From: Heliopora coerulea
Lineage: Eukaryota > Cnidaria > Anthozoa > Scleralcyonacea > Helioporidae
Direction of reading: 5' to 3'
NCBI GenBank assembly: GCA_030142905.1
Contig: JASJOG010000018.1
Location: 1,302,001 to 1,366,000, forward strand
DNA length: 64,000 nt
Position numbers and translations under genes: made by a program. Position 1 is the first letter of the stretch. The number at the start of each line of letters is the position of its first letter. Below are positions 14,801 to 24,014 of this stretch, piece by piece. Below the pieces are notes generated by a model. The model was not told the DNA's origin and did no database searches. It worked only from the letters and a program-made list of their open reading frames with translations.

Positions 14801-16070
14801 TGCAGTCATTTTTGAGAAAATCATTTCTGGGAGGTTGAAGGACCAAACACCCTTCGAACAAAAACATCCTATAAAGAAGGCATTTCGGAACGTTAGCTTA
14901 TGAGTAAGCGTGTCCGCTGTCGTTCAGTAGAACCATTTGCTTAATGTACATTTGTCGGTGATTTAGCTATTAGTATCGTATAGCACTTGAATTACGAACG
15001 TCTCATGATTTTTTGGCTTTTTCAAATAATAAATTTGGCCATGCTTACGATCAATTGTTCAATCCACGTTGCACTCCATGACAATGCTTTTGGCATAACG
15101 ATGAGTATGTTTCAGCTTAAAATAGTCTTGTTTTTCCTTGAGGATTTAAGCTATTTTACAAAACCTGCAACTTCAGCGTACTTCTAAATTGTATGATACG
15201 AAATTAAAGGATGACTGATTTAGAATTCTAGAATTTTACCGTGGGTTAGAATTAAATTACTTCATTAATATACCAGTACTGTGGGGAGTTTGTATTTGAC
15301 ATGACATTTGTAGTTTTGGGCATAATTAGTTTAAACACTTTGTAATTTACAATATTCTTTCAACTAGTGTACAATTGTTTATGTTTATTGTGCATTACGA
15401 AAGTAAATAGTATATAAATTTTGGCAGTACGTTATCGTGGACGATGGACCTTGTACTTCAGAGAAGGCGCAAAAACTAACAGCTGCCTGAACAAACAAAG
15501 CCCTAAATTTGTAAATGTCTATACCTATAAAAATATCTCCTGGTTTTTATACCATTTTACGTTTCACTCCAACAAAAGGCCTTCCTTAGAAACGTCAGTA
15601 TTTCCTCTCGTACATTTTGGAAGTTCCCTGACTTTTGGCTTTTTGCATGTCGTTGAACAATGCCTTCATGGCACTCTACTTTTGTATCGTTGTCCGAACT
15701 GAAAAATTGTTAATAAATTGTTTGAAACTTGAGAAATCTTCATTTAAGAAGACATATAACCCGTGAGACGGATCTCACATCATTTGATCTATTTCTCGTC
15801 CAATCATTATAATCCTCTAGACAGCGTTCTAGTCTTAATGGCTGTTTGTTTTTTCATATGTGTTAATAACTAGTAACGTTCAAGTGTTCGTCGTAGGTTT
15901 TGTTGTATTTTCTGCCTTATCCTGCATTCTTTAATCAGTAGCAACTTTCTGTCTTTTCTCATAGGTTATCTGGCCAATTACCAGCTGGACGTGCCTTTGT
16001 TTGTAGGGATACAAAAAATATTCCTGAAATTTTACAGCAAATTTTCTCGACTGCAATGCTATTTTCTTGA
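376..16070 (+). CDS. VWA8: VWA8 (von Willebrand factor A domain-containing protein 8), C-terminal part, 8 exons
   Basis: Exons are 376-1179, 5067-5467, 5567-5620, 5964-6175, 7511-7745, 7864-8022, 13811-14148 and 15965-16070. All junctions are GT-AG and every phase matches, giving 768 residues before a TGA. The family's vertebrate protein is about 1,900 residues, so about 40% is here and the N-terminal AAA+ ATPase modules lie outside. The C-terminal VWA domain has an intact MIDAS: DVSGSM (exon 6), the Thr of GDHT and the Asp of FSDAN (exon 7). A blade-like VTVSPNGSVRLWE (exon 2) and a Gly-rich GGNTWAGGTGG stretch (exon 4) are family hallmarks. Known for the family: mitochondrial, matrix-side AAA+ ATPase with ATPase activity and poorly defined substrates. 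The sequence shows identity; ATPase function cannot be judged without the missing half. Entry into exon 1 is mid-codon, so the 5' end is partial. Confidence 0.97.
2834..3063. mobile_element. Foldback MITE, 92-bp arms, TTAA ends
   Basis: Near-perfect inverted arms (2834-2925 and 2972-3063) share motifs such as GTCGAACAAATATCATTT and TGTCTGGTGCTTGT, around a 46-bp spacer. Both ends read TTAA, compatible with a TTAA target such as that of piggyBac. The palindrome makes this ambiguous. It has no coding content. Confidence 0.8.
3456..3558. mobile_element. Short foldback element (103 bp)
   Basis: Arms of about 37 bp (ACAAATATTAATGCCCAGCA and its complement) lie around a ~30-bp loop. It is non-coding and lies in the first VWA8 intron of the window. 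Confidence 0.75.
3654..4541. mobile_element. Long-TIR DNA element (888 bp, ~300-bp terminal inverted repeats)
   Basis: The termini GCCTATCCCGTGTGTG / CACACACGGGATAGGC start inverted repeats of about 300 bp (3654-3958 and 4239-4541) at roughly 85-90% identity. The middle (about 3960-4230) encodes an acidic + strand stretch with NNADDSVQPYEGEPLADEKW. It resembles the N-terminal PYxxEP motif of cnidarian transposon-associated P2X7-like proteins, but no Cys-rich core follows, so this is only a hint. Target duplication is unclear. Confidence 0.6.
5067..5467 (+). CDS. VWA8: VWA8 exon
   Basis: It begins gg after ttttag, completing a Gly codon with the previous exon (VTK-G-KASKEIF). It ends cag/gtgaca in phase 0. 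It contains a Lys/Glu-rich linker (EQTEEQKEKDK) and then a WD-blade-like segment ending SVRLWETG. Confidence 0.95.
5567..5620 (+). CDS. VWA8: VWA8 small exon (18 codons)
   Basis: A 54-nt phase 0/0 exon between ccttccag and gtaaaa. It encodes ITYERNSGMDISQPKHGK, a segment conserved in VWA8 homologues just before the Gly-rich stretch. Being phase-symmetric, it could be skipped without a frameshift. Confidence 0.95.
5964..6175 (+). CDS. VWA8: VWA8 exon with conserved Gly-rich motif
   Basis: It begins GTT GAC after ttttcag and ends AG/gtaaat (two bases over). It encodes VDLANEPHVGGNTWAGGTGG and continues with RDTAGLGGKGGPYRL, then a helical PEEVKRAAREMGRKAFKE. The Gly-rich run is one of the most conserved parts of the family. 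Confidence 0.97.
6700..6838 (+). mobile_element. tRNA-derived SINE relic (+)
   Basis: A box-B-like GAGTCGATTCCCGTC is followed by the tail TTTTTCTGAGGCATAAGCTTGACGAATGTTCAC. The tail is shared with the copies near 17.5-17.9, 21.4 and 31.1 kb. The tRNA-like head is degenerate. Confidence 0.45.
7511..7745 (+). CDS. VWA8: VWA8 exon, helical linker before the VWA domain
   Basis: The first base completes an Arg codon (KE-R-LEQIQMSEYEAEVYEK). It is open through RRQ-like helices and GEKTIYKK to the gaa/gtgagt donor in phase 0. A tract of eight T residues precedes the acceptor. Confidence 0.96.
7864..8022 (+). CDS. VWA8: VWA8 exon, start of VWA domain with MIDAS DxSxS
   Basis: A 53-codon phase 0/0 exon after cgtttcag. 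It carries LRLVVDVSGSMYRFNG, where Asp, Ser and Ser are the metal-binding DxSxS triad, then the first VWA helix (RLEKVMEAACLVMESF). The donor is aag/gttcgt. Confidence 0.97.
8110..8270. repeat. GC-rich repeat-like block
   Basis: A GC-rich stretch containing GGGGCTCCCAGTAGGGGTCC and GAAACCCCCGGCGCCAG. It contrasts with the AT-rich intron. Its family is not recognised. Confidence 0.25.
8606..8652. repeat. (TCAA)n microsatellite
   Basis: Imperfect tandem AATC/TCAA units, abutting the duplicated target site of the element at 8667. Confidence 0.7.
8667..9184. mobile_element. Inverted-terminus insertion (518 bp) with 12-bp target duplication
   Basis: Arms of about 100 bp (from 8671, and ending at 9137) carry GGATCGAAAAACA, GAAGGCCCTTCGTC and GTAAAGAGTAGTTTTCTAACG in opposite orientations. 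(TA)n and (TG)n tracts lie between them. The insertion is flanked by GGTTGATGCATG at 8655-8666 and 9185-9196. The GAAGGGCCTTCGTTCGAAACGT motif resembles ends of Penelope-like elements. A 12-bp duplication favours target-primed insertion over a cut-and-paste element. Confidence 0.65.
9202..9660 (+). pseudogene. BEL/Pao retrotransposon gag-like fragment (DUF1759-type), broken
   Basis: One frame reads ISGLALSGTNYKSAIQILGE with HVDKL, LPPLVSLHDVK, FTSKLPDEIRSNISR and IQELNGLLYLFKKELQTR. This is the order seen in the gag-like DUF1759 region of Pao elements. Two adjacent stops (TGA TAA) interrupt it after HVDKL, and it ends at a stop at 9658-9660. The upstream part is cut by the element at 8667-9184. 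No protease or RT is nearby. It is nested in VWA8 intron sequence on the same strand. Confidence 0.65.
11870..12110. repeat. Dispersed-repeat fragment
   Basis: It contains AAATGCAGGAAATGCCATTTCAGG followed by a C-rich tract. That is a combination I associate with an abundant DNA-transposon-derived repeat of marine invertebrates. The short + frame there has no ATG and no known domain. Family assignment is from memory. Confidence 0.3.
12322..12465 (+). pseudogene. Non-LTR retrotransposon endonuclease-like scrap
   Basis: VGIYHPPKPR and, after a frameshift, CSGDFNKTG resemble the YHPP and GDFN motifs of APE-type endonucleases. It is short and broken. Confidence 0.3.
12482..13160 (-). pseudogene. 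Non-LTR retrotransposon RT fragment, degenerate
   Basis: The - strand carries GDYHPISVISIIAEIFESFV, close to the NYRPISVLP..SKIFE block of jockey/CR1-type reverse transcriptases. It follows a linker-like FDRLAPAPVNHFRQK and FFRKWK further upstream. Several stops and frame changes are present. The endonuclease-like scrap beside it (12322-12465) is in the opposite orientation. Confidence 0.45.
13433..13700. mobile_element. Half copy of the 24-25 kb foldback MITE family
   Basis: It shares GTTCATTTTATTGAATCGACATTC-type sequence, GCCAACAGACGACCATTAAC and GGGACAATAAAATTTCA with the cluster at 24.0-25.4 kb. Only one arm is present. Confidence 0.7.
13811..14148 (+). CDS. VWA8: VWA8 exon, core of VWA domain
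   Basis: It begins TAT GAC after caatttcag, continuing YDIVGHSGENAEISF, and ends gaaag/gtaaat leaving two bases. It has the MIDAS Thr in FCMTGDHTLEAT and the MIDAS Asp in FSDANLNRYGI. It also carries the family signature HAHAQFCM. Confidence 0.97.
14786..14903 (+). other. Candidate alternative terminal or poison exon of VWA8
   Basis: A strong acceptor (pyrimidine tract ending ttttcttttcag) sits in the last VWA8 intron. Joined in phase to exon 7, it opens 38 codons (GYEISAVIFEKIISGRLK and on) and then TGA. The TGA is followed directly by gtaagc, a good donor. If used, it would replace the conserved C-terminus LPAGRAFVCRD. It could be chance; no conserved sequence is recognised. Confidence 0.25.
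15965..16070 (+). CDS. VWA8: VWA8 terminal exon
   Basis: One base completes an Arg codon after ctcatag, followed by LSGQLPAGRAFVCRDTKNIP and then EILQQIFSTAMLFS and TGA at 16068-16070. This matches the conserved VWA8 C-terminus, which has the pattern LPxGRxF...DTKxIPxILQQIF. Confidence 0.97.
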
Positions 16071-16119
16071 TGTATACTGTTTTCCTACAGGGGTGTACCG
16101 GATAGTGACTTTTCGACTG

Positions 16120-16125
16120 AATAAA
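16120..16125 (+). terminator. VWA8 poly(A) signal AATAAA
   Basis: A canonical AATAAA hexamer lies 50 bases after the VWA8 stop codon. It is the first one downstream in the + orientation. Confidence 0.7.
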
Positions 16126-16643
16126 ATGTGCTAGATTGTAAAGTTTATCGAATGTCGGATGGCGTCTTTTTTTTTCATACGCTGATGATTTTGTAAATTT
16201 TGCAGCGTTATTGCCCAAACGTTTTAAGCATGATGAAAAATTAATTAAAGACAAACAATTTACCAGTGAAATAGAAGCCCAGATAAAATGACAAGATACA
16301 GATACCTATTCCTTTTCAAAGCAATTATTAACTAAGTCAGTTTTTGTATGTCTAAAATATAGTAATTCAGCGTGACCACGAGAGAAAGTATTGATCATTT
16401 TCTCTAGTTCGTTCTATTTAATATACTTTTGTTACATGTCGCCAGTAGATTATACTAGAAAAGAAAGTTTTTCTGATACAGGATAGCGAAAGAAATCCAC
16501 TAACCAACCCGATGGTTTATCCGGTGTACCTCTAGTTTTCTTCACAAAATAAAACAAAAAAAAATATGGTTTGATACGTACAAAACTGCTAACCCTCACT
16601 TGGTGTAATTGAATAACCAGCTTTTCCACTTTTATTAATAATA

Positions 16644-16667
16644 TTGTTATCATCATCATCATCATCA

Positions 16668-16702
<35 letters not shown>
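16644..16702. repeat. (CAT)n/(ATT)n microsatellite
   Basis: Eight or so ATC units run into about thirteen ATT units. Confidence 0.9.
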
Positions 16703-16705
<3 letters not shown>

Positions 16706-17381
16706 CGACCGATTTTCAAAAGAGCATTGGTGTACTATCTAAGTCAAAAAATTCGAATTTATTCAGCTACTTATGTCTTTGAAGCATATCTTGTGGAGAA
16801 GATAAACCGCATAGGCTACACTTGCGGAATTTTTTTTCACTCCTGTCTTGGTTCGCAAAAATGCCCTGGCGTTGATGTCTTTCAATGATACTGTTTAAAT
16901 GGAAATAATTCTCGATTAATATTTGGCATTCACATTCAATTACATAAAATAAAGCTTATATATTATGTAGAAAATTTTCGGGTGTCAGAATCTGGTATTT
17001 TTAAGACCCAGCAGGCGGTGGTGGATTAACCAATAGGCACTATAGGCACGTGCCTGGGGCCCACGACGATGTTTGTCTATGTGGGTATGTTTTATTTTTT
17101 ATTTTAGAATGAGATAACTAAGTATAGACACATTTATCCTTGAATGATTTGTACTTTATAGCTTGCAAGTCTTACATGCGTTTTAGCCGGTGTAAACTAT
17201 TACAAGTAAAGACTATAAGAGTATTCAAACAGAGCTCAAAGGAATGGAAGGATTCATAATGTATTTCCGTGAGAAATACAAAAGAAAGACTGAGTAACTA
17301 AACATTACCTTTTACGATTTTTCAAACTTAAACATAAACAGGACGACATACTTTTGATCGACGGTCAAATAATGCTTCTAA

Positions 17382-17470
17382 ATGACTGAATTTTTAATTC
17401 TATTCTTCTATTATTTTACTCTGGCTAACGCCAGACGACTTTACTCGTCAACGGGAGAGCTCCCCTCCTC
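17382..17470 (+). repeat. CTGGCTAACGCCAGACGA repeat family, copy 1
   Basis: It contains TTTTACTCTGGCTAACGCC followed by AGACGACTTTACTCGTC. Related copies lie at 29865-29925 (+) and about 26085-26140 (reverse). Confidence 0.5.
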
Positions 17471-17510
17471 GAAAGAGTTAAGTATTCCATTATTCATTAT
17501 GCTAATATGT

Positions 17511-17903
17511 ATATATGTGTATGATGAAAAGTTTGTTCTCAAGCTTTTATCTCAGAAAACTTCTGAGCTCCCCAACGGGAATCGAACCGTGTCTCCCGAT
17601 TGCCGGTACGGTTGTTTTGCCACTACGCTATAGGGTCTCAGACGGCAAGCATGATGTTAATTAGGGACCTGGTTCGAAATATTGATATGCCTCTTTCGTA
17701 CTTGAAAGCTGAACATATCTGTAATGTGATATTGTATGTAAGTAAATTTCTAATTAACATTATGCTTGCCGTCTGAGACCCTATAGTGTAGTGGCAAAAC
17801 AACCGTACCGGCAATCGGGAGACACAGGTTCGCTTCCCGTTGGGGAGCTCAGAAGTTTTCTGAGATAAAAGCTTGAGAACAAACTTTTCATAATACATAT
17901 ATC
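17511..17903. mobile_element. Head-to-head tRNA-SINE pair forming a 154-bp-arm palindrome
   Basis: Arms 17511-17664 and 17750-17903 are near-identical inverted copies. Each has a tRNA-like head with an A box (TAGYGTAGTGGCA) and a B box. The left copy has intact GGTTCGATTCCCG on the - strand; the right copy has a mutated GGTTCGCTTCCCG on the + strand. The shared tail is TTTTCTGAGATAAAAGCTTG. The two heads face each other across an ~85-bp spacer. Confidence 0.75.
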
Positions 17904-18105
17904 CAAGCTTACAAACATCTACACTTAGTAAGATGAAATTTACTTACATATATATATATATACATAACTAAAATCTATAGGATCTGAAGAGCTTCAATAA
18001 AAGCGAAAACGTTTGTGCGAAATGAGTGGTTAACTTATTTATAGTCTCGTTGTTACCACAATATACACTTTTTTCTATAATTCTACTTGTGTTAGACAAT
18101 CAAAA

Positions 18106-18107
<2 letters not shown>

Positions 18108-18195
<88 letters not shown>

Positions 18196-18469
18196 TCTCC
18201 CTCTCTCCCTTTCTCTCTTTCTCTCTTTCTCTTTCTCTCTCTCTCTTTCTCTCTTTCGCTCTTTCTCTCTCTCTCTCTTTCTCTCTCTTTCACTCTCTTT
18301 CTCTCTCTTTCTCTCTCTTTCTCTCTCTTTCTCTCTCTTTCTCTCTCTTTCTCTCTCTTTCTCTCTCTTTCTCTCTCTTTCTCTCTCTTTCTCTCTCTTT
18401 CTCTCTCTTTCTCTCTCTTTCTCTCTCTTTCTCTCTCTTTCTCTCTCTTTCTCTCTCTTTCTCTCTCTT

Positions 18470-18504
<35 letters not shown>
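18108..18504. repeat. (CT)n microsatellite and perfect (CTCTCTCTTT)n decanucleotide minisatellite
   Basis: A CT-dinucleotide run passes into about 19 uninterrupted copies of a 10-bp unit (about 18291-18480). Translations of it (RERE, SLSL) are not genes. It abuts the broken end of the Penelope-like fragment. Confidence 0.95.
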
Positions 18505-19540
18505 GGTTGTTAAATCTGGTTTTAAATTCACCCTCGGTCATGGCAATGTAGATTTTCTTTGTATCTTGGGAACACGTCTTCACCGTGGCCTGGTAAACTA
18601 AATTCTTTTTCAGGCAAGATCCTTTTAACTGGCATTCTTCCTTCTTTCTACAATTGCATGACCTTTCTTTCATAGTATTGTCGAGATTAAAAATTCTGTA
18701 ATTATGGCGTTGAATAATTCGGGTCATGTTCGCGGTACATCGGTAGCTGACCTTGATGGTATTCTTATTAAAAAGCTCGTGCAGTGCGTGGCCAACTGGG
18801 AAACGCTTGCTGACCAATTCTAAAAATGTCCTGCCGACGTTTGTCATGACGCTCATGGGAAAAGGAGGGTTGAACCAAATGATGTTTCGCTTTCTTGATC
18901 TGTTACTGGGTACCGATTTTTGGTACGATCTCTGGATAACGTCTTTGAAACCACTCTTTCTAAGCGCTTCGCTGTAGATTGGGGCAGCTCTTTCGAAGCA
19001 ATCCATGTTGCATGATAGTCTGGAAATTCTGTCGCTAGTTGAAATTGGCACCTGCTTTTTGACGGATGGCTGGTGATTGGAGTCAACGTGGATAAACAGC
19101 GGTGCATTATCGGGTTTTCGGTACGGTTGGTGTGCCCCATTGTTTACATTGAGGGTTATATCAAGGTAATTAACGATCTTTAGGTTGACTTGGATGGTAA
19201 TTTTTAGATCGAAACCAGCGAAGCATTCCACGAATCGTTTTCTAACTTTGTCAGCGGTGCGCGGTCCCATGTTTCGAAATGCAGCCAAACCATCATCCCT
19301 ATATAAGCCGATATTCTCGTTTTTAAAAACGGTTTTCAACTTGTCGAGTAACAAAAGCCCAATCAGTTCACAAACCTCTGCTCCATCGTGGCTTCCCATT
19401 GTGACATCGAATAGATCTGCATTGTCACGCTTGCACTATACGTTGTTGTTTTCAAATAGCAGTGACTTACGGGCATGCATGATTACTTCGATGTCCTCAT
19501 CTGAGATGCCAACAAATACGAACCCTATAGCATTGAATGG
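18505..19540 (-). pseudogene. Penelope-like element: RT palm to GIY-YIG fragment
   Basis: On the - strand, SHDGAEVCELIGLLLLDKL, the RT motif LYRDDGL, then NYLDITLNV, a Cys-rich CNCRKKEECQLKGSC and a GIY-YIG-like start (KKIYIAMTEGEFKTRF) occur in the order expected for a Penelope RT with its C-terminal endonuclease. It is broken: a TAG lies in frame just before CKRDNADLF upstream of the DGAEVC motif, the YIG glycine is Ala, and the endonuclease is cut off by the minisatellite. Confidence 0.8.
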
Positions 19541-20210
19541 TCAATTCTCAAGCACGCTAAGCCATACACGAGCGGAGGTAAATCATGCAACTTGTGTACT
19601 ACGGAAAAACTGCTGATTTTAAATGCAGATAAACGCTTTTTATTGAACAAAAGATCCGAACTAGTAACGAAGTGTAGGCATGCAGCAAAATTCTTATGTA
19701 AATAGGTAATTTTATCCACAGGTTCATATTTTATGTAATATATTCCATATTAATTTCTTAACTGATTTGCTTATATATATCACTGTAAATAGTTTTAACT
19801 TTTAGTCTGAGGATCGCCGTGCAGCGTGAAACTCGAGTCACAGTTTTTTATATTTTTATTAAATTTCCATTAAACGTATAATGTATATATATATATATAT
19901 ATATATATGTAAATGTTTTTAAACAGAGAACCTAACAAAAAAATACACAAACATGTTAAAAGAAATGAGGCTGAAAAAACTGCATAGGTGAGCTGTGACT
20001 GACACTGATCGATTAATCTGGCGGCGTTCTTTTTTGCCACTTGATGATAAAAATTGGCGGCTAGGGTGTAGTTTAGCGTACGCACCTGGATGCTGACCAG
20101 TATATTTGCTGGCTCAATAGTCAAGCGAAGTGTGATTTAGCGGGAAAACTTTAAGAGACACAACCAAAGGAAAAATGGGCTTATTAAAAATATTATATTG
20201 TCATGTATTT

Positions 20211-20242
20211 AGTTTGGGTTAGGGTTAGGATTATGGTTAGTG
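20211..20242 (+). repeat. Short telomere-like TTAGGG run
   Basis: GGGTTAGGGTTAGGATTATGG is an interstitial, degenerate (TTAGGG)n tract of a few units. Confidence 0.6.
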
Positions 20243-20984
20243 ATATCTTCGTCGTCGACTAAGACCATTTCACGTTCGAATGTGGTCGCGGCTGCATTTT
20301 AGTTTCCTGCGGAAAGTTCATAATATTTGTTATTGAGCCGACTGCAAAGGTCGGCGGCCAGGTGCGTCTGCTAAACTGCTCTTGTACCGAATTGGCTACA
20401 TGGCTTACCGTGAAATGGATCCATAAAGACGTGAAATACATTATGAACTTAAAATGCATTATGCATGAACTTTACATTTTCTGCATGATCATTTTCCTTT
20501 ACTTGTCTTGCACTGTATTAAAACGCAATAAGGACTAGCAGAGTTCAACCATGGGTCAGTCGCGTTTGTTGCCACCCTCACTCCTATCTATAGAATTGGA
20601 GTTGATGCGTTCAATCCCAGTTAATGATATGATTAGTTCTTTCGCCATAAAGAAAATACACATAGTAAAACTGTAGAATGAACATCATTATGCAGTAATC
20701 CGACCTCCCTATGGGTAATATCACTAATATTCACTAATGTACGTGTTACTAGGGGCAGACTACTACTGTAGTACTGTTTTGCTTGTTAAGACTGTTATTG
20801 ACTTCTAGTATAACTTTACCGATTCATTCATGTAATTGCTGTTCACATTCAATATAGCTATAGAAATCTTATCGATGACATTTAAAGCTGAAGCCCTAAA
20901 AAGAGAGCGGATCTAGCTGGGATCTATAGGGCCCACAAAGGTTTTAATCCCGCCACTGCCAACAGGGACCAGTTGCAAAAATTG

Positions 20985-21072
20985 CCACCCTAAAGCCTAC
21001 AGCTTGTAATCAAAAGCGCTACCCTGTGAATCTGGCGCAATGTACGGCCAACTGAGCTACGAAGGCCCTTGT
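20985..21072 (-). mobile_element. tRNA-like SINE head (-)
   Basis: The reverse strand reads GGGCCTTCGTAGCTCAGTTGG, a good tRNA 5' end and A box, then GCGCCAGATTCACAGGGTAG. The B box is decayed. It is a SINE or tRNA relic, different in head from the 17.5-kb family. Confidence 0.45.
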
Positions 21073-21424
21073 TGAGGGCATGATCACCGATTCATGAGTT
21101 TTATATTCATAACGGTGGTAATGTCGGTGAGGTAATGGGTATATTTACCGAATATTTGGCATTTACAATCCATTACATGAAATGAACCATATATATGAAG
21201 AAAATGTTTTAATGAAGCCCAAGAGTTGCATTTTCCAATGCTGATCCCTGGTTCCGTCATTACATGAAACCTTGTTTGATGTGATCAAGTGTAATACCAA
21301 ATATTGATGAAGTTTTACCAAAATGTAGAAAACACAGTAGGTTTCAAAAAAATATTTAAATTTAATGTAGTAGGTTCAGATCACGAACAACAGAATTATG
21401 GTGTATCGAGGCAGCACCAACTGA

Positions 21425-21550
21425 GTCTCTATAGTTTAACGATTAGAGTGGACCATGATAGAGTTACGGTATGATTCCCGTTGGGGACTAAGGAATGCTT
21501 TTTGAGGATAAGTTTGATGAACGTTCGCATTTTATCGGGCATGTATTTGT
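21425..21550 (+). mobile_element. tRNA-derived SINE relic (+)
   Basis: A head with TCTATAGTTTAACGATTAGAG and B-box-like GGTATGATTCCCGTTGGGG is followed by the family tail TTTTTGAGGATAAGTTTGAT. It is the same tail type as at 6.7 and 17.5 kb. Confidence 0.5.
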
Positions 21551-23055
21551 CACTGCAATCAGAACTGTGTGCCCTAAAACAGATATCGACATTTTTTACG
21601 TGAAAAAATGCCATAAAAATTACTAAAATAGCTTCGTTAAAAGTTCATAAATGAATAATTGCATGCTTTTCCACCTTCAAAAATGTCGCATGAGTTTTTG
21701 GTGACATTGATGTGACGTCGCCTATTTAACTCAACAAATGACCAACACTATCTTGGTTATCAAATATTGTTAAAATGAACTGCCCTTAGCAACTGTAGCA
21801 TAGCAACGGGCTGTCTCCAAATAGCACATGAGCTAAACAGTCGCGGTAAGTAAGCCTGACTCGTCTGATCAAAATTATACCACGTGTGTAAAATACACTC
21901 AGTGATATTAAAAAGCAGAGCTCGTTTCTTTAGGCTGTCGGTAAATGTTTGGCGCACCTTCTCCGAGGTAACAAAGTAAAACATTGCTTCACCAAAGTTT
22001 TTCTTAATTACAATGAGGAGTACTTCTTTAAAAAAGCAGTCCGTTACAAGTAAACACTGTCGTTTTTACCTCCGTAAAGTGACGAAGTGATTTTTACTTT
22101 GTTACTGAGGAGCACTGATTCTCAGCAGAAAAGTCTTGAGAGAAGTAACCTTAAAATTGACATCTTTCCATGTTCATTCAAAAATTAACGTGCAATTACC
22201 TTCCACAGACGCGACGAAATGTTTGCAAATATAAGCCCGTGGGCGCACGATAACACCTTGTTGTGCCAGACGTCGCAGGCCTGCAAATTTAGTTAAAATC
22301 TGCCGTGATGGGTGTGCAAAATAAAAACCACGGTGATCACTTGTATTTCGTTTAAAAGGATATCTGTAAGTCAACAATTTTAATTTTATTATATAACAGA
22401 AATTTTGTATTATGTATCACCATGGGGCGTGTATACTTCACTCTCGATCTTCTGCAAACAAATTACAATATTTTTGAAAACAATAGTTTGTGTTATTTAC
22501 CAACAAGAAAAACGAACGGTCATTATTGACACATGCCAAACCATGACGAACCTGGAGAAGTAATTTGAAGGGAAACTATCACTTGAAAAGAAATCATTTT
22601 TATCTTTTTTTTTAAAATCACGCTGGTGTCGCCTCTTTCAAAATTAAAAATCACACAGTTTCCACCAAAGGAGGAGAAATTTCAAGACCTATGCAGTCTT
22701 AGACCGATTTAGTACAGTAATACCATGATGTCCTCCGCCTCTATTGTTCTCAAGGGGAGATTTGATCCCTAAATTCCTTCATCGGCATGCATACCTTTTC
22801 TAATTTCCCTCAAAATGTCTAATTTTCCCTCATTAACTTGCATAAGCGAACATCGAAAGTGCACTGTTTTATGCGACAGCCATTCCATCCCGGACGTCGA
22901 ACAATAATGCTTTTAAATTTAAGCATTGAACAAATCATTTTATAGATGAGCTGGTACCCACCATGAACAATACTAACCACCTAAATAGAGTTTCAGACAA
23001 TGTCAATTAAATTTCGTTGGTAATCATGGTATTACAAACTAATATCATGACATGT

Positions 23056-23163
23056 AGGGAAATGAGTGATTAAATGTCCCCTCAAGCCTGGGGAGGTTTG
23101 TGAAAGTCCCAATTCCCCAAACCTTACGAGGCTTGAAGCGCCATTTAATCACTAATTTTCCCT
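23056..23163. mobile_element. Short foldback element
   Basis: Inverted arms share AGTGATTAAATG and CAAGCCT..AGGTTTG around a short loop. Identity is about 80%. Confidence 0.6.
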
Positions 23164-23540
23164 CATGTTGGAGAACTTCCTCTGGCGATGTTTAAAAACA
23201 ATTTATTCCCATACATTTCGCCATTAAAGGTACCTTCAATGGAATGTAAAACTAATACATTTCGTTCCCTTTTATATACAATTATGTGAAAGACAGGACA
23301 AAAAATTTAAATTAGAAATTAAAAATTTCCATGTGTTAACTAATTTTTCAAAAATTGGTAGTCATGCCCATCAAGAATAAAATATAAAGACGCCTAAATA
23401 CCGAGCGATCTCCCTATATAACCATTCATCATAGATTGGAACGTTTTCTGATTTTTAAGGCTTCAATTATTTTTCTTTCATTAAAAAATTGAATACTTGG
23501 ATGTAGAATTTCCCAAGTGACGGGAGGATGTTCCTGAAAG

Positions 23541-23789
23541 CTAATGAGTTCCTAAGTGAATATAAACTGTTTGTTTTTTCACTTGAAGATGTTCCTTAAT
23601 TCTGGATCCAACAGTCCTTCCAGTTTCTCCAATGTAGACCCTATAACAATTTGAGCATGTTATGCGGTAGACCTTTTTTTGGTTAAACAGCGATTTTCTT
23701 TTGGCACTAATACGCACGTTACACAATTCCTCGAGCGATTTTTGTTTTTCTTGTGGTGGTCCAAATACTCTGGACAAACGGCTGTCCAT
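23541..23789 (-). pseudogene. Penelope-like element GIY-YIG endonuclease fragment
   Basis: The - strand has VYRITCSNCYRVYIGETGRT then VGSRIKEHL. This is the Cys-x2-Cys plus YIGETGR..SRIKEH signature of Penelope-type GIY-YIG domains, preceded by a basic linker. It ends at a stop in place of the normal C-terminus. It is distinct in sequence from the fragment at 18.5-19.5 kb. Confidence 0.75.
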
Positions 23790-24014
23790 TCATAAAGTGA
23801 TCCTGATATTGCTTGCTCCAGAACGGCATATGACTCCCAAAGGTCGCTTCTTCAATTTTTCGTTTATGTTTTTTTAAAATAACTCGCGTCCTACGCACGA
23901 TCTAATTGGAGAAGCCTCATTTTCTCTCAGAGTGCAGAGACACAGCTTAGGCCATTTTTATTTTAGAGTACAGAGACATGAATGACAAGGATAAATAAAA
24001 TCCTCGGTTATTTT

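Noticed and set aside
18100..18601. Long open frames in the CT-rich tract (RERE and SLSL proteins)
   Set aside because: Open only because the repeat units lack stop codons; simple-sequence artefact.
16995..20968. GGTGGTGGATTAACC and, 4 kb on, TTTTAATCCCGCCACTGCC, as possible hAT ends of one element
   Set aside because: The ends match only partly, no 8-bp duplication was found, and unrelated elements lie between them.
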